Positions 7,508 through 15,220 of a stretch of DNA of 64,000 nt are shown in pieces. The position numbers were made by a program, and so were the translations under genes. Position 1 is the stretch's first letter; every line of letters starts with the position of its first letter. Source of the DNA: Arthrobacter rhizosphaerae (GTDB lineage Bacteria > Actinomycetota > Actinomycetes > Actinomycetales > Micrococcaceae); contig NZ_JALLAN010000013.1 in the NCBI RefSeq assembly GCF_023062595.1, positions 1 to 64,000 of the forward strand, written 5' to 3'. The notes below the pieces were generated by a model. That model worked only from the letters and a program-made list of their open reading frames with translations, did no database searches and was not told where the DNA came from.

Positions 7508-9334
7508 CTACTCGATCCCTGCCAACTGAGCTCTCAATTCCCTGCGCTCACGCTGCTTCTCGGGATCAGGCAACGGAACAGCAGCGAGAAGCCGCTGAGT
7601 GTAGGCTTCCTGCGGGTTGCGGAGAATCTGGTCCCGGCTTCCCTGCTCCACGATCCGTCCACGCTGCATGACACAGATCCTGTCTGCAAGGACATCCACC
7701 ACCGCCAGGTCGTGGGTCACGAAAAGGCAAGCGAAGCCGAGCTCCTTCTGCAGGTTCTGGAACAGTTCCAGGACCTTCGCCTGCACGGAAACGTCCAGGG
7801 CCGACGTCGGCTCATCCGCCACCATCAGTTTGGGTTTGAGGGACAGTGCCCTGGCAATACCTACACGTTGTTTCTGGCCACCGGACAGCTCGTGGGGATA
7901 CCTGTTGCGGTAGTCCCGGGGCAGTTCCACCTGGTCCAGCAGTGCCTCGATCCGTTTCTGCAAGGCTGACCCCTTGGCCTCCCCTGCAAGGAACATCGGC
8001 TCTCCGATGCTCTCGCCGATAGGAAGGCGGGGGTTCAACGATGACGAAGGATCCTGGAACACCATGCCGATATGGCGCCGCACCTGGTGCAGCTGCTTCC
8101 CGTTCTTCTTGGCGGCGGAGATATCCTGCCCCACCACGCGCATTGTTCCTGCGGCGACAGGCAAGAGGCCGACGGCCGCCCGTCCGATGGTGGTCTTCCC
8201 TGAGCCTGACTCCCCTACCAGTCCCACCACCTGACCGGGATAGATCACCAGGTTGGCGCCCTCCACGGCCCTGAATGCCGGCACCCTTCCCTGCTTGGGG
8301 TATTCGATTGCGACATCAGTCAGTTCGAGGACAGGATCACCCTTGGGTTTGGCGGCCTCAGCGGCAACAAGGGCAGCAGCGTTCTCGCGTTCCCTGCGGA
8401 CGAGTTCCTCGGGATCGACAGACGTAAGCTCCGCTTGCGTAGCGGCTGCCAAAGCGGCGGTGACGTCCACTTCGACGTCGGAATCCGCCCCTTGCCCCAA
8501 ATGCGGGACCGCCGCCAGAAGTGCCTGGGTGTAGGGGTGCTGCGGGTTGCTGAAGATCTGTTCCGCTGTTCCCGTTTCAACGATGAGGCCTTTTCGCATC
8601 ACCGCGATCCTGTCCGCAAGGTCTGCCACCACACCCATGTCGTGGGTAATAAGGACGATTGCGCTGTCCAGCTTGTTGCGCAGGTTCCTCATAAGATCCA
8701 GGATCTCCGCCTGGACCGTCACATCCAGGGCTGTGGTGGGCTCGTCTGCAATCAGCAGCTTCGGGTCACAGGACAGCGACTGTGCGATCATGGCACGCTG
8801 CCGCTGCCCCCCGGAGAGCTGGTGCGGATACGACTTGTAAGCCTTCTCCGGATCAGGCAGTTCCACGAGGTCCAGCATGTGCAGGGCCCGCTCTTTGGCC
8901 TCGTCCGGCGACATCTGATTGTGGAGCCGGAGTGTCTCCACAATCTGTGCGCCCACCGTATAAACGGGATTCAGGGCCGTCATAGGCTCCTGGAATATGA
9001 CTGCAACGTCCCGGCCACGGATTCGTCGCAGGTTGCTTTCATCGGCTCCAAGCAGGTCTTTTCCTGCCAGCTTGACGCTGCCAGTGACCCGGCTGTTGCT
9101 GGGAAGGAGGCCGAGCAGTGCCATTGAACTGGCGCTCTTGCCGGAACCCGACTCTCCGACGATTGCCAGGACTTCTCCGGCGCGCACCTCGTAGTTCAGT
9201 CCGATCGCAGCAGGTACCCATTGCTTGTCCACTCCGAAGTCAACACTGAGGTCACGCACCTCAAGGACAACGGGGCTTTTGGCGGATTCCGGGCCCGGCG
9301 CTGCGCCGGGATCGCGGCTGAGGTTATCAGTCAT
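7508..9334 (-). CDS. Oligopeptide ABC transporter ATPase, fused OppD-OppF
   Basis: One 608-residue polypeptide carries both nucleotide-binding domains of an Opp/Dpp-type importer. NBD1 (about 25-290) has Walker A GESGSGKSAS, signature LSGGQRQR and Walker B LLIADEPTTALD. NBD2 (about 340-600) has GESGSGKTTI, LSGGQKQR and LMVADEPTSALD. Each is followed by the Opp-type C-terminal extension (NPQHPYTQALLAAVP and NPQEAYTQRLLAAVP). In many bacteria these are two genes. It belongs with oppA/oppB/oppC upstream but is separated from oppC by about 730 bp holding an opposite-strand gene, so it may have its own promoter. An AAAGGA sequence precedes the ATG. Confidence 0.92.
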   Translation of the reverse strand: MTDNLSRDPGAAPGPESAKSPVVLEVRDLSVDFGVDKQWVPAAIGLNYEVRAGEVLAIVGESGSGKSASSMALLGLLPSNSRVTGSVKLAGKDLLGADESNLRRIRGRDVAVIFQEPMTALNPVYTVGAQIVETLRLHNQMSPDEAKERALHMLDLVELPDPEKAYKSYPHQLSGGQRQRAMIAQSLSCDPKLLIADEPTTALDVTVQAEILDLMRNLRNKLDSAIVLITHDMGVVADLADRIAVMRKGLIVETGTAEQIFSNPQHPYTQALLAAVPHLGQGADSDVEVDVTAALAAATQAELTSVDPEELVRRERENAAALVAAEAAKPKGDPVLELTDVAIEYPKQGRVPAFRAVEGANLVIYPGQVVGLVGESGSGKTTIGRAAVGLLPVAAGTMRVVGQDISAAKKNGKQLHQVRRHIGMVFQDPSSSLNPRLPIGESIGEPMFLAGEAKGSALQKRIEALLDQVELPRDYRNRYPHELSGGQKQRVGIARALSLKPKLMVADEPTSALDVSVQAKVLELFQNLQKELGFACLFVTHDLAVVDVLADRICVMQRGRIVEQGSRDQILRNPQEAYTQRLLAAVPLPDPEKQRERRELRAQLAGIE

Positions 9335-9413
9335 GGTTGGGGTTTCCTTTCACCGGAGCCACTGAATGAACGGTAATTAGTTCCGTGGCCCGGAATCCTG
9401 AATTATTGAAGGC

Positions 9414-10043
9414 ATGAGTCCCTTGCCCAACGCCGAAAATGTCGAAATCTTCCAACCTGGCATCAGCCGGCTGTTTGCCTGGACCTGCTGGGCTGTAGCG
9501 GCGTTCGGCGTAGTGGTCTCCGTGCTGAGTGGCGGAACGGCGGCTCTGGCCGGCGCTCCTCCCCTGCTGTTTGTGGCCTACCTCGGTTGGCTGCTTTTCT
9601 GGCGTCCCGCCGTCATGGTCAGTGATACCGGAGTGACCCTCGAGAATCCGTTCCGCGTGGTCGAGGTCCCATGGGAGGCATTGGTTCAGGTTGATACGCG
9701 CTACTCCCTGACCTTGATCACACCCCGGGGAAAGTATTCGGCCTGGGCTGCTCCGGCGCCGGGTATCTGGGGAGGCCGCAACGCGCACCCCGACCATCTC
9801 CGCGGACTGCCGGAATCGAGCTATGGGCCCGGCAACTCTGTACGGCCCGGGGACCTCAAAAGCACTGACTCCGGCGCCGCAGCCCAGATCGTCAGGGCAC
9901 GCTGGCAGCAGCTCCTGGATAGCGGCAGTGTGGAGTCCGGGCGAGCCGAAGAAGTACCGGTGCGCTCCGCCGTCGTCTGGTCCCGCATAGCGGTGACCGT
10001 GATCCTCGCCGGAGCAGGCTATGGCGCGATTCTCTTGTTCTAG
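9414..10043 (+). CDS. PH domain-containing membrane protein
   Basis: A 209-residue protein with two N-terminal membrane helices (about 20-38 and 44-62), a bacterial PH-like beta domain (about 65-115, including VMVSDTGVTLENPFRVVEVPW) and a C-terminal membrane helix (VIWSRIAVTVILAGAGYGAILLF region). This is the architecture of the mycobacterial low-molecular-weight antigen 6 family (bPH_6). A GAAGG site precedes the ATG. It sits on the opposite strand between oppC and oppDF. Function is unknown. Confidence 0.75.
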   Translation: MSPLPNAENVEIFQPGISRLFAWTCWAVAAFGVVVSVLSGGTAALAGAPPLLFVAYLGWLLFWRPAVMVSDTGVTLENPFRVVEVPWEALVQVDTRYSLTLITPRGKYSAWAAPAPGIWGGRNAHPDHLRGLPESSYGPGNSVRPGDLKSTDSGAAAQIVRARWQQLLDSGSVESGRAEEVPVRSAVVWSRIAVTVILAGAGYGAILLF

Positions 10044-10064
10044 GAATTCTCCCAAGGCTGCCAC

Positions 10065-11162
10065 TTAGGCGCCTTTCGAGAAATCGATGGCCGCCGCCGG
10101 TGCCGATGCCGGACGTGTACCTGGGTCTGCGGCCTTCTTGGCGTTGAACTTCTTTTGCCTGGGATCGAACGCGTCCCTTAGCCCGTCGCCGATGAAATTG
10201 ATGCAAAGGCAAATGGCAACGATGAAGAGGCCGGGCCACCAGAAAAGCCATGGGCGGGTGGAGAACGCCTCTTGGTTCTGCGAGATGAGCAGGCCCAGGG
10301 AGGTGTCCGGCGACTTCACGCCGACCCCAAGGTAGCTGAGAGAGGTTTCCAGCAGAATGGCGGAGGACATGGTGAGCGTGACGTTAACGATCACCACACC
10401 GATGGCGTTGGGCAGGATGTGTTTGAAGATGATCCGGGCATTGCTTGAGCCGGAAATTCTGGCCGCGTCAACAAACTCACGTTCCCGCAGGGACAGAAAC
10501 TCGCCGCGTACAAGCCGCGCGAGGCCCACCCACACCACAAAGCCCAGAAATACACCGAGCACCACGATGCCGTAATTCGTTGCAAACCCCGAGAACCAGC
10601 TTCCGGAGTCCCTACGGTTTGCTATCTGCGATACCACCGCAGCCAGCAGCAGGGCCGGGACGATGATAATGATGTCCGTTATGCGCATCAGCACCGCTTC
10701 GGTCCATCCGCGGAAGTAGCCGGAAAGAGCGCCTACCACAACGCCGATCAAGCCGGCGATCAGCCCGATGATAAACATCACGGTGATGGACTGCTGTGCG
10801 CCGCGCATCGTCATGGCAAAGAGATCCCTGCCGATACGATCCTGCCCAAAGGGGTGTTCGCCAATGGACGTCAGCGAGAGGGTGGGAGCGCCGTCGTTCA
10901 CCAGTGGGGCGACGTCGATGTGGTTGTACTTCCACCAGCCCGGGATACCCGCCCAGCCCAACGATGTGAAGGCGAGCAGGAAGATCAGGCCAAAGGTGAT
11001 GAGCCCGACGAGGGCTCCGGTGTGTCCAAAGAAACGTTTGCGGACGATCTGGCCTTGGCTCAGGCCTTTCGCCTCGCGAATCTCCTCGATGCCGGCCAAG
11101 GGCTCCTCGAGCTTCGCAGCCCGCTCGGCCAGAATTTCGTTCTGTTGGGATGGCTGAGTCAT
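10065..11162 (-). CDS. Oligopeptide ABC transporter permease, OppC type
   Basis: Inner-membrane subunit of the oligopeptide importer, 365 residues. A cytosolic N-terminus is followed by TM1 (GALVGLITFGLIFLLAF), the large OppC periplasmic loop containing HPFGQDRIGRD, and a five-helix permease core. The EAA coupling loop is EFVDAARISGSSNARIIFKH, which contacts the ATPase. The C-terminal tail is Ala/Lys-rich. It begins only two bases after the oppB stop codon, indicating translational coupling. Confidence 0.93.
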   Translation of the reverse strand: MTQPSQQNEILAERAAKLEEPLAGIEEIREAKGLSQGQIVRKRFFGHTGALVGLITFGLIFLLAFTSLGWAGIPGWWKYNHIDVAPLVNDGAPTLSLTSIGEHPFGQDRIGRDLFAMTMRGAQQSITVMFIIGLIAGLIGVVVGALSGYFRGWTEAVLMRITDIIIIVPALLLAAVVSQIANRRDSGSWFSGFATNYGIVVLGVFLGFVVWVGLARLVRGEFLSLREREFVDAARISGSSNARIIFKHILPNAIGVVIVNVTLTMSSAILLETSLSYLGVGVKSPDTSLGLLISQNQEAFSTRPWLFWWPGLFIVAICLCINFIGDGLRDAFDPRQKKFNAKKAADPGTRPASAPAAAIDFSKGA

Positions 11163-11163
11163 G

Positions 11164-12702
11164 TTACTTCACCCTTACGCGCGGGTCGAGTGCTGAATAG
11201 GCCAGGTCAGCGATGAGATTAAATACCAAGGCCGTAACGGCCGTGCAGATGAAAACGCCCATCACCGGGTTGGGGTCTACATGTCCAAGCCCGTCGAAGA
11301 ACAACGTTCCCATGCCCTGCACGGAGAACACGCGTTCAGTGATAACTGCCCCACCGATCAGTGCTCCGATGTCGAATGCAACCACTGTGGCGATGGGGAT
11401 GAGGGCGTTGCGGAATGCATGCCGCATCACCACTGAACGCTCGGTGGCACCCTTCGCCCTCGCCGTACGAATGTAGTCCATGTTCATCACTTCGAGCATG
11501 GACGAGCGGGTGAAACGGGTGTAGCTCGCCAGGGAGATGAGAATCAGGGCAATAGTGGGCAGGATCAGGTGGGTGAAGGAGTCCAGGGTGGTGACCCAGT
11601 AATCGCCCTCAAGGTTCGGTGTACTTGCGCCGATGGTGGCAATTGGCCTTCCCCTGATCTTTCCGTTGTTGAAATAGGAGGGCCAGGCTTGCATAAAGCG
11701 GTCCAGGACGATGAGTCCTCCGACAAGGAAGGCGGTGATTCCCCCAACCCGCATCCCTTGGCCGCGGTCGTAGCCTCCCCAGAGCCAGCCAACGCCCACG
11801 CCCACGAGAACGGCAACAACGGCCAGGATGAAGATCATCAGGGGCGTGGCCACGTTCAACAATCCCTGGATCGGGAAGTACATGACGATCCCGATTGCCA
11901 CTGCAGTAAGCCCTGAGTACAAGGCTTTCTTGTTCTGCAGACCGGAAACAAGAACCGTAATGGCGAAAGCCAGCCCCACGCCGGCCAACAGGATGACAAC
12001 GATCCCAAGCCCTGGAGTCGTGAACCACCGAGTAACGGATGCGACGATGAGGAGTGCCGTGATAAAGCCGAAGCCGACCGCACCGAGCCTCAGTCTCCGT
12101 TTGAGATCGCCGCCGGCTGCGACTGCGAGGACCAGGCCCGCGACAATGCCTATGCCGGCGGCCGTATACCAGGGGATATCCGGGTTCCTGAGGAAGTCAT
12201 TGAAGCCGATGGCACCGTATTCCTTGAGCAGGACGGCGGCCCAGAAGATCGGCAAAGAAAAGAACAGGAACGCCATGAACGTAACGCCGTAGTCCAGGGT
12301 GCTGTACTGCCGCAGGGCGGTCACAATACCCAGCGCGACGCCGATCAGGATGGCGAGCACGGTGGCTGCTGTAACGAGCGAGAGGGTCTGGACCAGCGCC
12401 AGGCCCAGAGCTTCGGTGACTGGCTGGCCGGTGACATTACGGCCCAGATCGCAGGTTCCAGCGAATGGAACCAGGCATTGGGCGGCCCCGCCGAGCCATT
12501 TGAAATATCGGATGGGGGCCGGAGTGTTCAGATCCAGGAGGTCAATGCGGGCCTCAATGAGCTGATCGCGGTTGGCGGTGTTGAGGGCTCGGAGTTCTCC
12601 AAGGGGATCACCGGAGATCGCCGTCAGGATGTAGACGACGAATGAGGCGCCGAGCAGGATAAACGCGGCTGTGATGAGCCGCCGGACGATATACGTCACC
12701 AT
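11164..12702 (-). CDS. Oligopeptide ABC transporter permease, OppB type, enlarged
   Basis: Partner permease of OppC. The ATG at 12702 follows GAGG and gives the normal MVTYIVRRL N-terminus, 512 residues in all; usual OppB/DppB proteins are about 305-340. The core family features are present: TM1 (10-30), a periplasmic domain (31-100), helices at 101-160, and the EAA loop MDYIRTARAKG...RHAFRNALIP (408-435). Between about residues 175 and 340 lies an insertion with roughly six extra hydrophobic helices and almost no soluble loops. The reading frame is continuous and codon use resembles the flanks, so this looks like a real insertion, not a misjoined frame. Confidence 0.92.
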   Translation of the reverse strand: MVTYIVRRLITAAFILLGASFVVYILTAISGDPLGELRALNTANRDQLIEARIDLLDLNTPAPIRYFKWLGGAAQCLVPFAGTCDLGRNVTGQPVTEALGLALVQTLSLVTAATVLAILIGVALGIVTALRQYSTLDYGVTFMAFLFFSLPIFWAAVLLKEYGAIGFNDFLRNPDIPWYTAAGIGIVAGLVLAVAAGGDLKRRLRLGAVGFGFITALLIVASVTRWFTTPGLGIVVILLAGVGLAFAITVLVSGLQNKKALYSGLTAVAIGIVMYFPIQGLLNVATPLMIFILAVVAVLVGVGVGWLWGGYDRGQGMRVGGITAFLVGGLIVLDRFMQAWPSYFNNGKIRGRPIATIGASTPNLEGDYWVTTLDSFTHLILPTIALILISLASYTRFTRSSMLEVMNMDYIRTARAKGATERSVVMRHAFRNALIPIATVVAFDIGALIGGAVITERVFSVQGMGTLFFDGLGHVDPNPVMGVFICTAVTALVFNLIADLAYSALDPRVRVK

Positions 12703-12806
12703 GGGGTGTACCTCGGATCGAAAGATGCGACGGATGACACAGACAGGAGCGCTGGGACCCACTTACCCGATCCCAACGCTCCTCCCTGCCTGAGAAATCG
12801 ATCAGA

Positions 12807-14561
12807 CTACTTGACCGACCACTCCCACATGTTCCACCAGACGCCCGTCAGGTTCGGCATGTACTGAACGCCGGTGACCTTATCGCTGTAGGCGTCCACG
12901 CCGATCAATTGGAAGAGGGGCAGTCCGTAGCTGCTCTTCCAGATCAGCTCGTCGATCTTCACCTGGAGCTCATCCTGCTTGGCCTTGTCCGTGGTGCCTA
13001 TCAGCTCGTCCATCAGCTTGTCCGCTTCAGGGCTGGAGAAGGTGTTGAAGTTGCTGCCGGCTCCGGTCTTGAAGATCTGCGGTACACCGGTCACGCCGAC
13101 GCCCGAGTTGATCCAGCCGAAGATTGAAGCGTCGTAGCTGCCGTCGCCCAGGGCCTTGCTCCACTGATCCTTGGGGAGACCGGCGTCGACGATCTTGAAG
13201 CCGGCCTTCTCTGCGGATTCGCGGATCAGGGAGAACGCATCCACACGGTTCGGATTGTCCTTGTTGTACATGATCCGGACTTCCGGGGTCTTACCGGCAA
13301 GCAGGCTCTTCGCCTTGTCAATGTTCACATCACTGTAGTCCGAGGATCCGTTGCTCTTTACGGTCTCGTCATACGAGGCCTGCGCCGGAACGAAGAGCTG
13401 GGAATCGAGCGGAGTAGCTTCAGGATCGAGCTTCTTCACGATCTTGTCCACGATGTCCTTGCGCGGAACGGTCAGCATGAACGCGGTACGGACATCCTGC
13501 TCTGCGAAAACGCCGCTGAAGTTGAGGTCGAGGTGATCGTAAGAGAGCTGCTTGTCTGTCTGGACGGAGACGCCGGGAAGGGCCTTCAGCTGCTCAAGCG
13601 TATCGGCGGAAGCCTGCGGGGCGATGATATCTGCCTCGCCGTTCTTCAGCGCCTGAACCTGCGCCGGAGCTTCACCGATGTAACGGACGACTACCTCGTC
13701 GATGTTCGGAATCGGGCCCCAGTTATAGTCCTTGTTCCGTACGAGGGTCATTGACTGGTCTGCAACCATGTCCTTGACAATGAACGGGCCGTTGGAGAGG
13801 TACAGACTTGAGTCTGCCGGCAACGAAGCGGCGTCAAAGCCCGTGTTCCAGGAGTCGGCCACCTTCTTCAGGGTTGCGGCGTCTCCGGAAGCGGCTCCAC
13901 GCGGGATGGACTTGAGGAGATCCACAAGAGCATCAGCGTCAGCGAGTCCGGCCTGCTTGGCAACTACGTGAGCTGGAACGTCAATGCCACCGTTTCCGGC
14001 AGTGCCGAAGGCAAGCTCCCAGTCGGCGAAAGGCTTGGAGTACTTGAGCGTGATTGTGCGACCGTCATCACCGATTTCCGGGAAATCCGTGAGATTCAGA
14101 CCCGACGTATCCGCAGCGGTGGTGAAGTATGTAGTTGCATCACTGTCGTAGTATGCGGACCCCGACGCCCAGGAGAGGATCATATCGGCAGCGCTGACCT
14201 GCGCGCCGTCGGACCACTTCACGCCCTCCTTGATGGTGTATTTCACCGTCAGGGGGTCGTCGGAGGTCTTCTCGTATGTACCGAACTTGTCATTCTTGAC
14301 AATGTTCAGCTTGTTGTCGATATAGATGAAGTTCGAGTGGGTGGCATAGCCGATGCGGCCGTTGATATCCACGTTGTTGTCCGCCGTGCCCGGATTGAAC
14401 GAGGTGAAGCCGTTCACCTCCGCCACAGTCACGGTACCGCCGGTCTTCGCGCTAGGCTCTGGCGTCGAATTGCCGCCGCCACCCTGCGTTGCGCAGGCGC
14501 TCAGTGCGAGCGCTGCAGCAGCCGCAAGGCCAACTGCTTTGGAAATACGTCCGAAACGCAT
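12807..14561 (-). CDS. Oligopeptide-binding lipoprotein, family 5 SBP
   Basis: Extracellular substrate-binding protein of the Opp importer, 584 residues. The start at 14561 follows GGAGG and gives a lipoprotein signal peptide (MRFGRISKAVGLAAAAALAL) with lipobox LSAC. The family 5 pattern is clear: SFNPGTADNNVDI, DPLTVKYTIKEGVKWSDG, and SYDASIFGW near the C-terminus. It is the first gene of the oppA-oppB-oppC operon; about 105 nt separate it from oppB. Ligands could be oligopeptides or other solutes of this family; specificity cannot be read from sequence. Confidence 0.93.
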   Translation of the reverse strand: MRFGRISKAVGLAAAAALALSACATQGGGGNSTPEPSAKTGGTVTVAEVNGFTSFNPGTADNNVDINGRIGYATHSNFIYIDNKLNIVKNDKFGTYEKTSDDPLTVKYTIKEGVKWSDGAQVSAADMILSWASGSAYYDSDATTYFTTAADTSGLNLTDFPEIGDDGRTITLKYSKPFADWELAFGTAGNGGIDVPAHVVAKQAGLADADALVDLLKSIPRGAASGDAATLKKVADSWNTGFDAASLPADSSLYLSNGPFIVKDMVADQSMTLVRNKDYNWGPIPNIDEVVVRYIGEAPAQVQALKNGEADIIAPQASADTLEQLKALPGVSVQTDKQLSYDHLDLNFSGVFAEQDVRTAFMLTVPRKDIVDKIVKKLDPEATPLDSQLFVPAQASYDETVKSNGSSDYSDVNIDKAKSLLAGKTPEVRIMYNKDNPNRVDAFSLIRESAEKAGFKIVDAGLPKDQWSKALGDGSYDASIFGWINSGVGVTGVPQIFKTGAGSNFNTFSSPEADKLMDELIGTTDKAKQDELQVKIDELIWKSSYGLPLFQLIGVDAYSDKVTGVQYMPNLTGVWWNMWEWSVK

Positions 14562-15099
14562 TCCGCCTCCTATGTTTTTGTCTGGAAAAAGACCGCCGCA
14601 GTCCCTACCGGGATTGTGCCGTGTCTCACATGAGAAGAAGCCTAGACCCGAAAGCATCGCCGCTGGCACGAAAGTTACCTCTTAGTAAAGTTTGTTATCG
14701 AGATGCAACCAAGGGCAGTTTTCGGCCGCTTTTGGCCTCCTCGATGCAACATGCCTGTTACCTGTCCGGAACAATCCCCAATCACAACGAAAGCCCCTGT
14801 TCAATGGAATCTGGGCCTCTGCTGTTAATCCTCAATCACTGAAATCGGCGACTTGGAGGAGACTCTGTAGCCGGGCGCACCCCTGTTTGGTCCTCCCGCA
14901 GAGGCAGTTTTTGGGCCGCCGGATTAGAGGCCCGCGCCGCTTCCGGCCCAAGGCCTCAGCATCGCTTGAGGCGCCGCAAACCCAGAGCTCGACCCTGGTC
15001 CTGTGGTCAACCTTGAGCAAACACCCCCCGTCATCCTTAGCTGAATCTGACGTTAGGCAGCTAGCTTCGGTGCATTAGCCGAAGGGAAGGTGCAGGGAA
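14562..15099. other. Long intergenic region without a supported gene
   Basis: About 540 bases between oppA and a tiny membrane ORF. Open frames on both strands (for example minus strand 14832-15020) show no domain, no ribosome-binding site and no protein-like composition. It holds the oppA leader, and two short hairpins: GCCTCA/TGAGGC near 14960 and CTTCGG/CCGAAG near 15066-15083. An untranslated RNA cannot be excluded. Confidence 0.5.
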
Positions 15100-15204
15100 A
15101 TGACGATTACCGAATACCTGTCAGGACTGGGCATCATATTTGGATCCCTCGCTGCCGTCCTGGGCGTGGTTTCCGGGATAGTACGCCACCGCTCAAGCCA
15201 CTAG
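15100..15204 (+). CDS. Possible 34-residue single-span membrane peptide
   Basis: A short ORF of 34 residues begins MTITEYLSGLG, has one strongly hydrophobic span (GLGIIFGSLAAVLGVVSGIV) and ends in a basic RHRSSH tail, the inside-positive pattern of a membrane peptide. GAAGG lies 9 nt and AGGGA 2-3 nt before the ATG. It converges with the condensation-GNAT gene, with stop codons 17 bases apart. No known family is recognised. Confidence 0.4.
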   Translation: MTITEYLSGLGIIFGSLAAVLGVVSGIVRHRSSH

Positions 15205-15220
15205 AAGCGGGTGGCGGGGC

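Noticed and set aside
14832..15020. 62-residue minus-strand ORF in the oppA-upstream gap
   Set aside because: No ribosome-binding site, no domain, and Arg/Cys-rich composition typical of random GC-rich frames.
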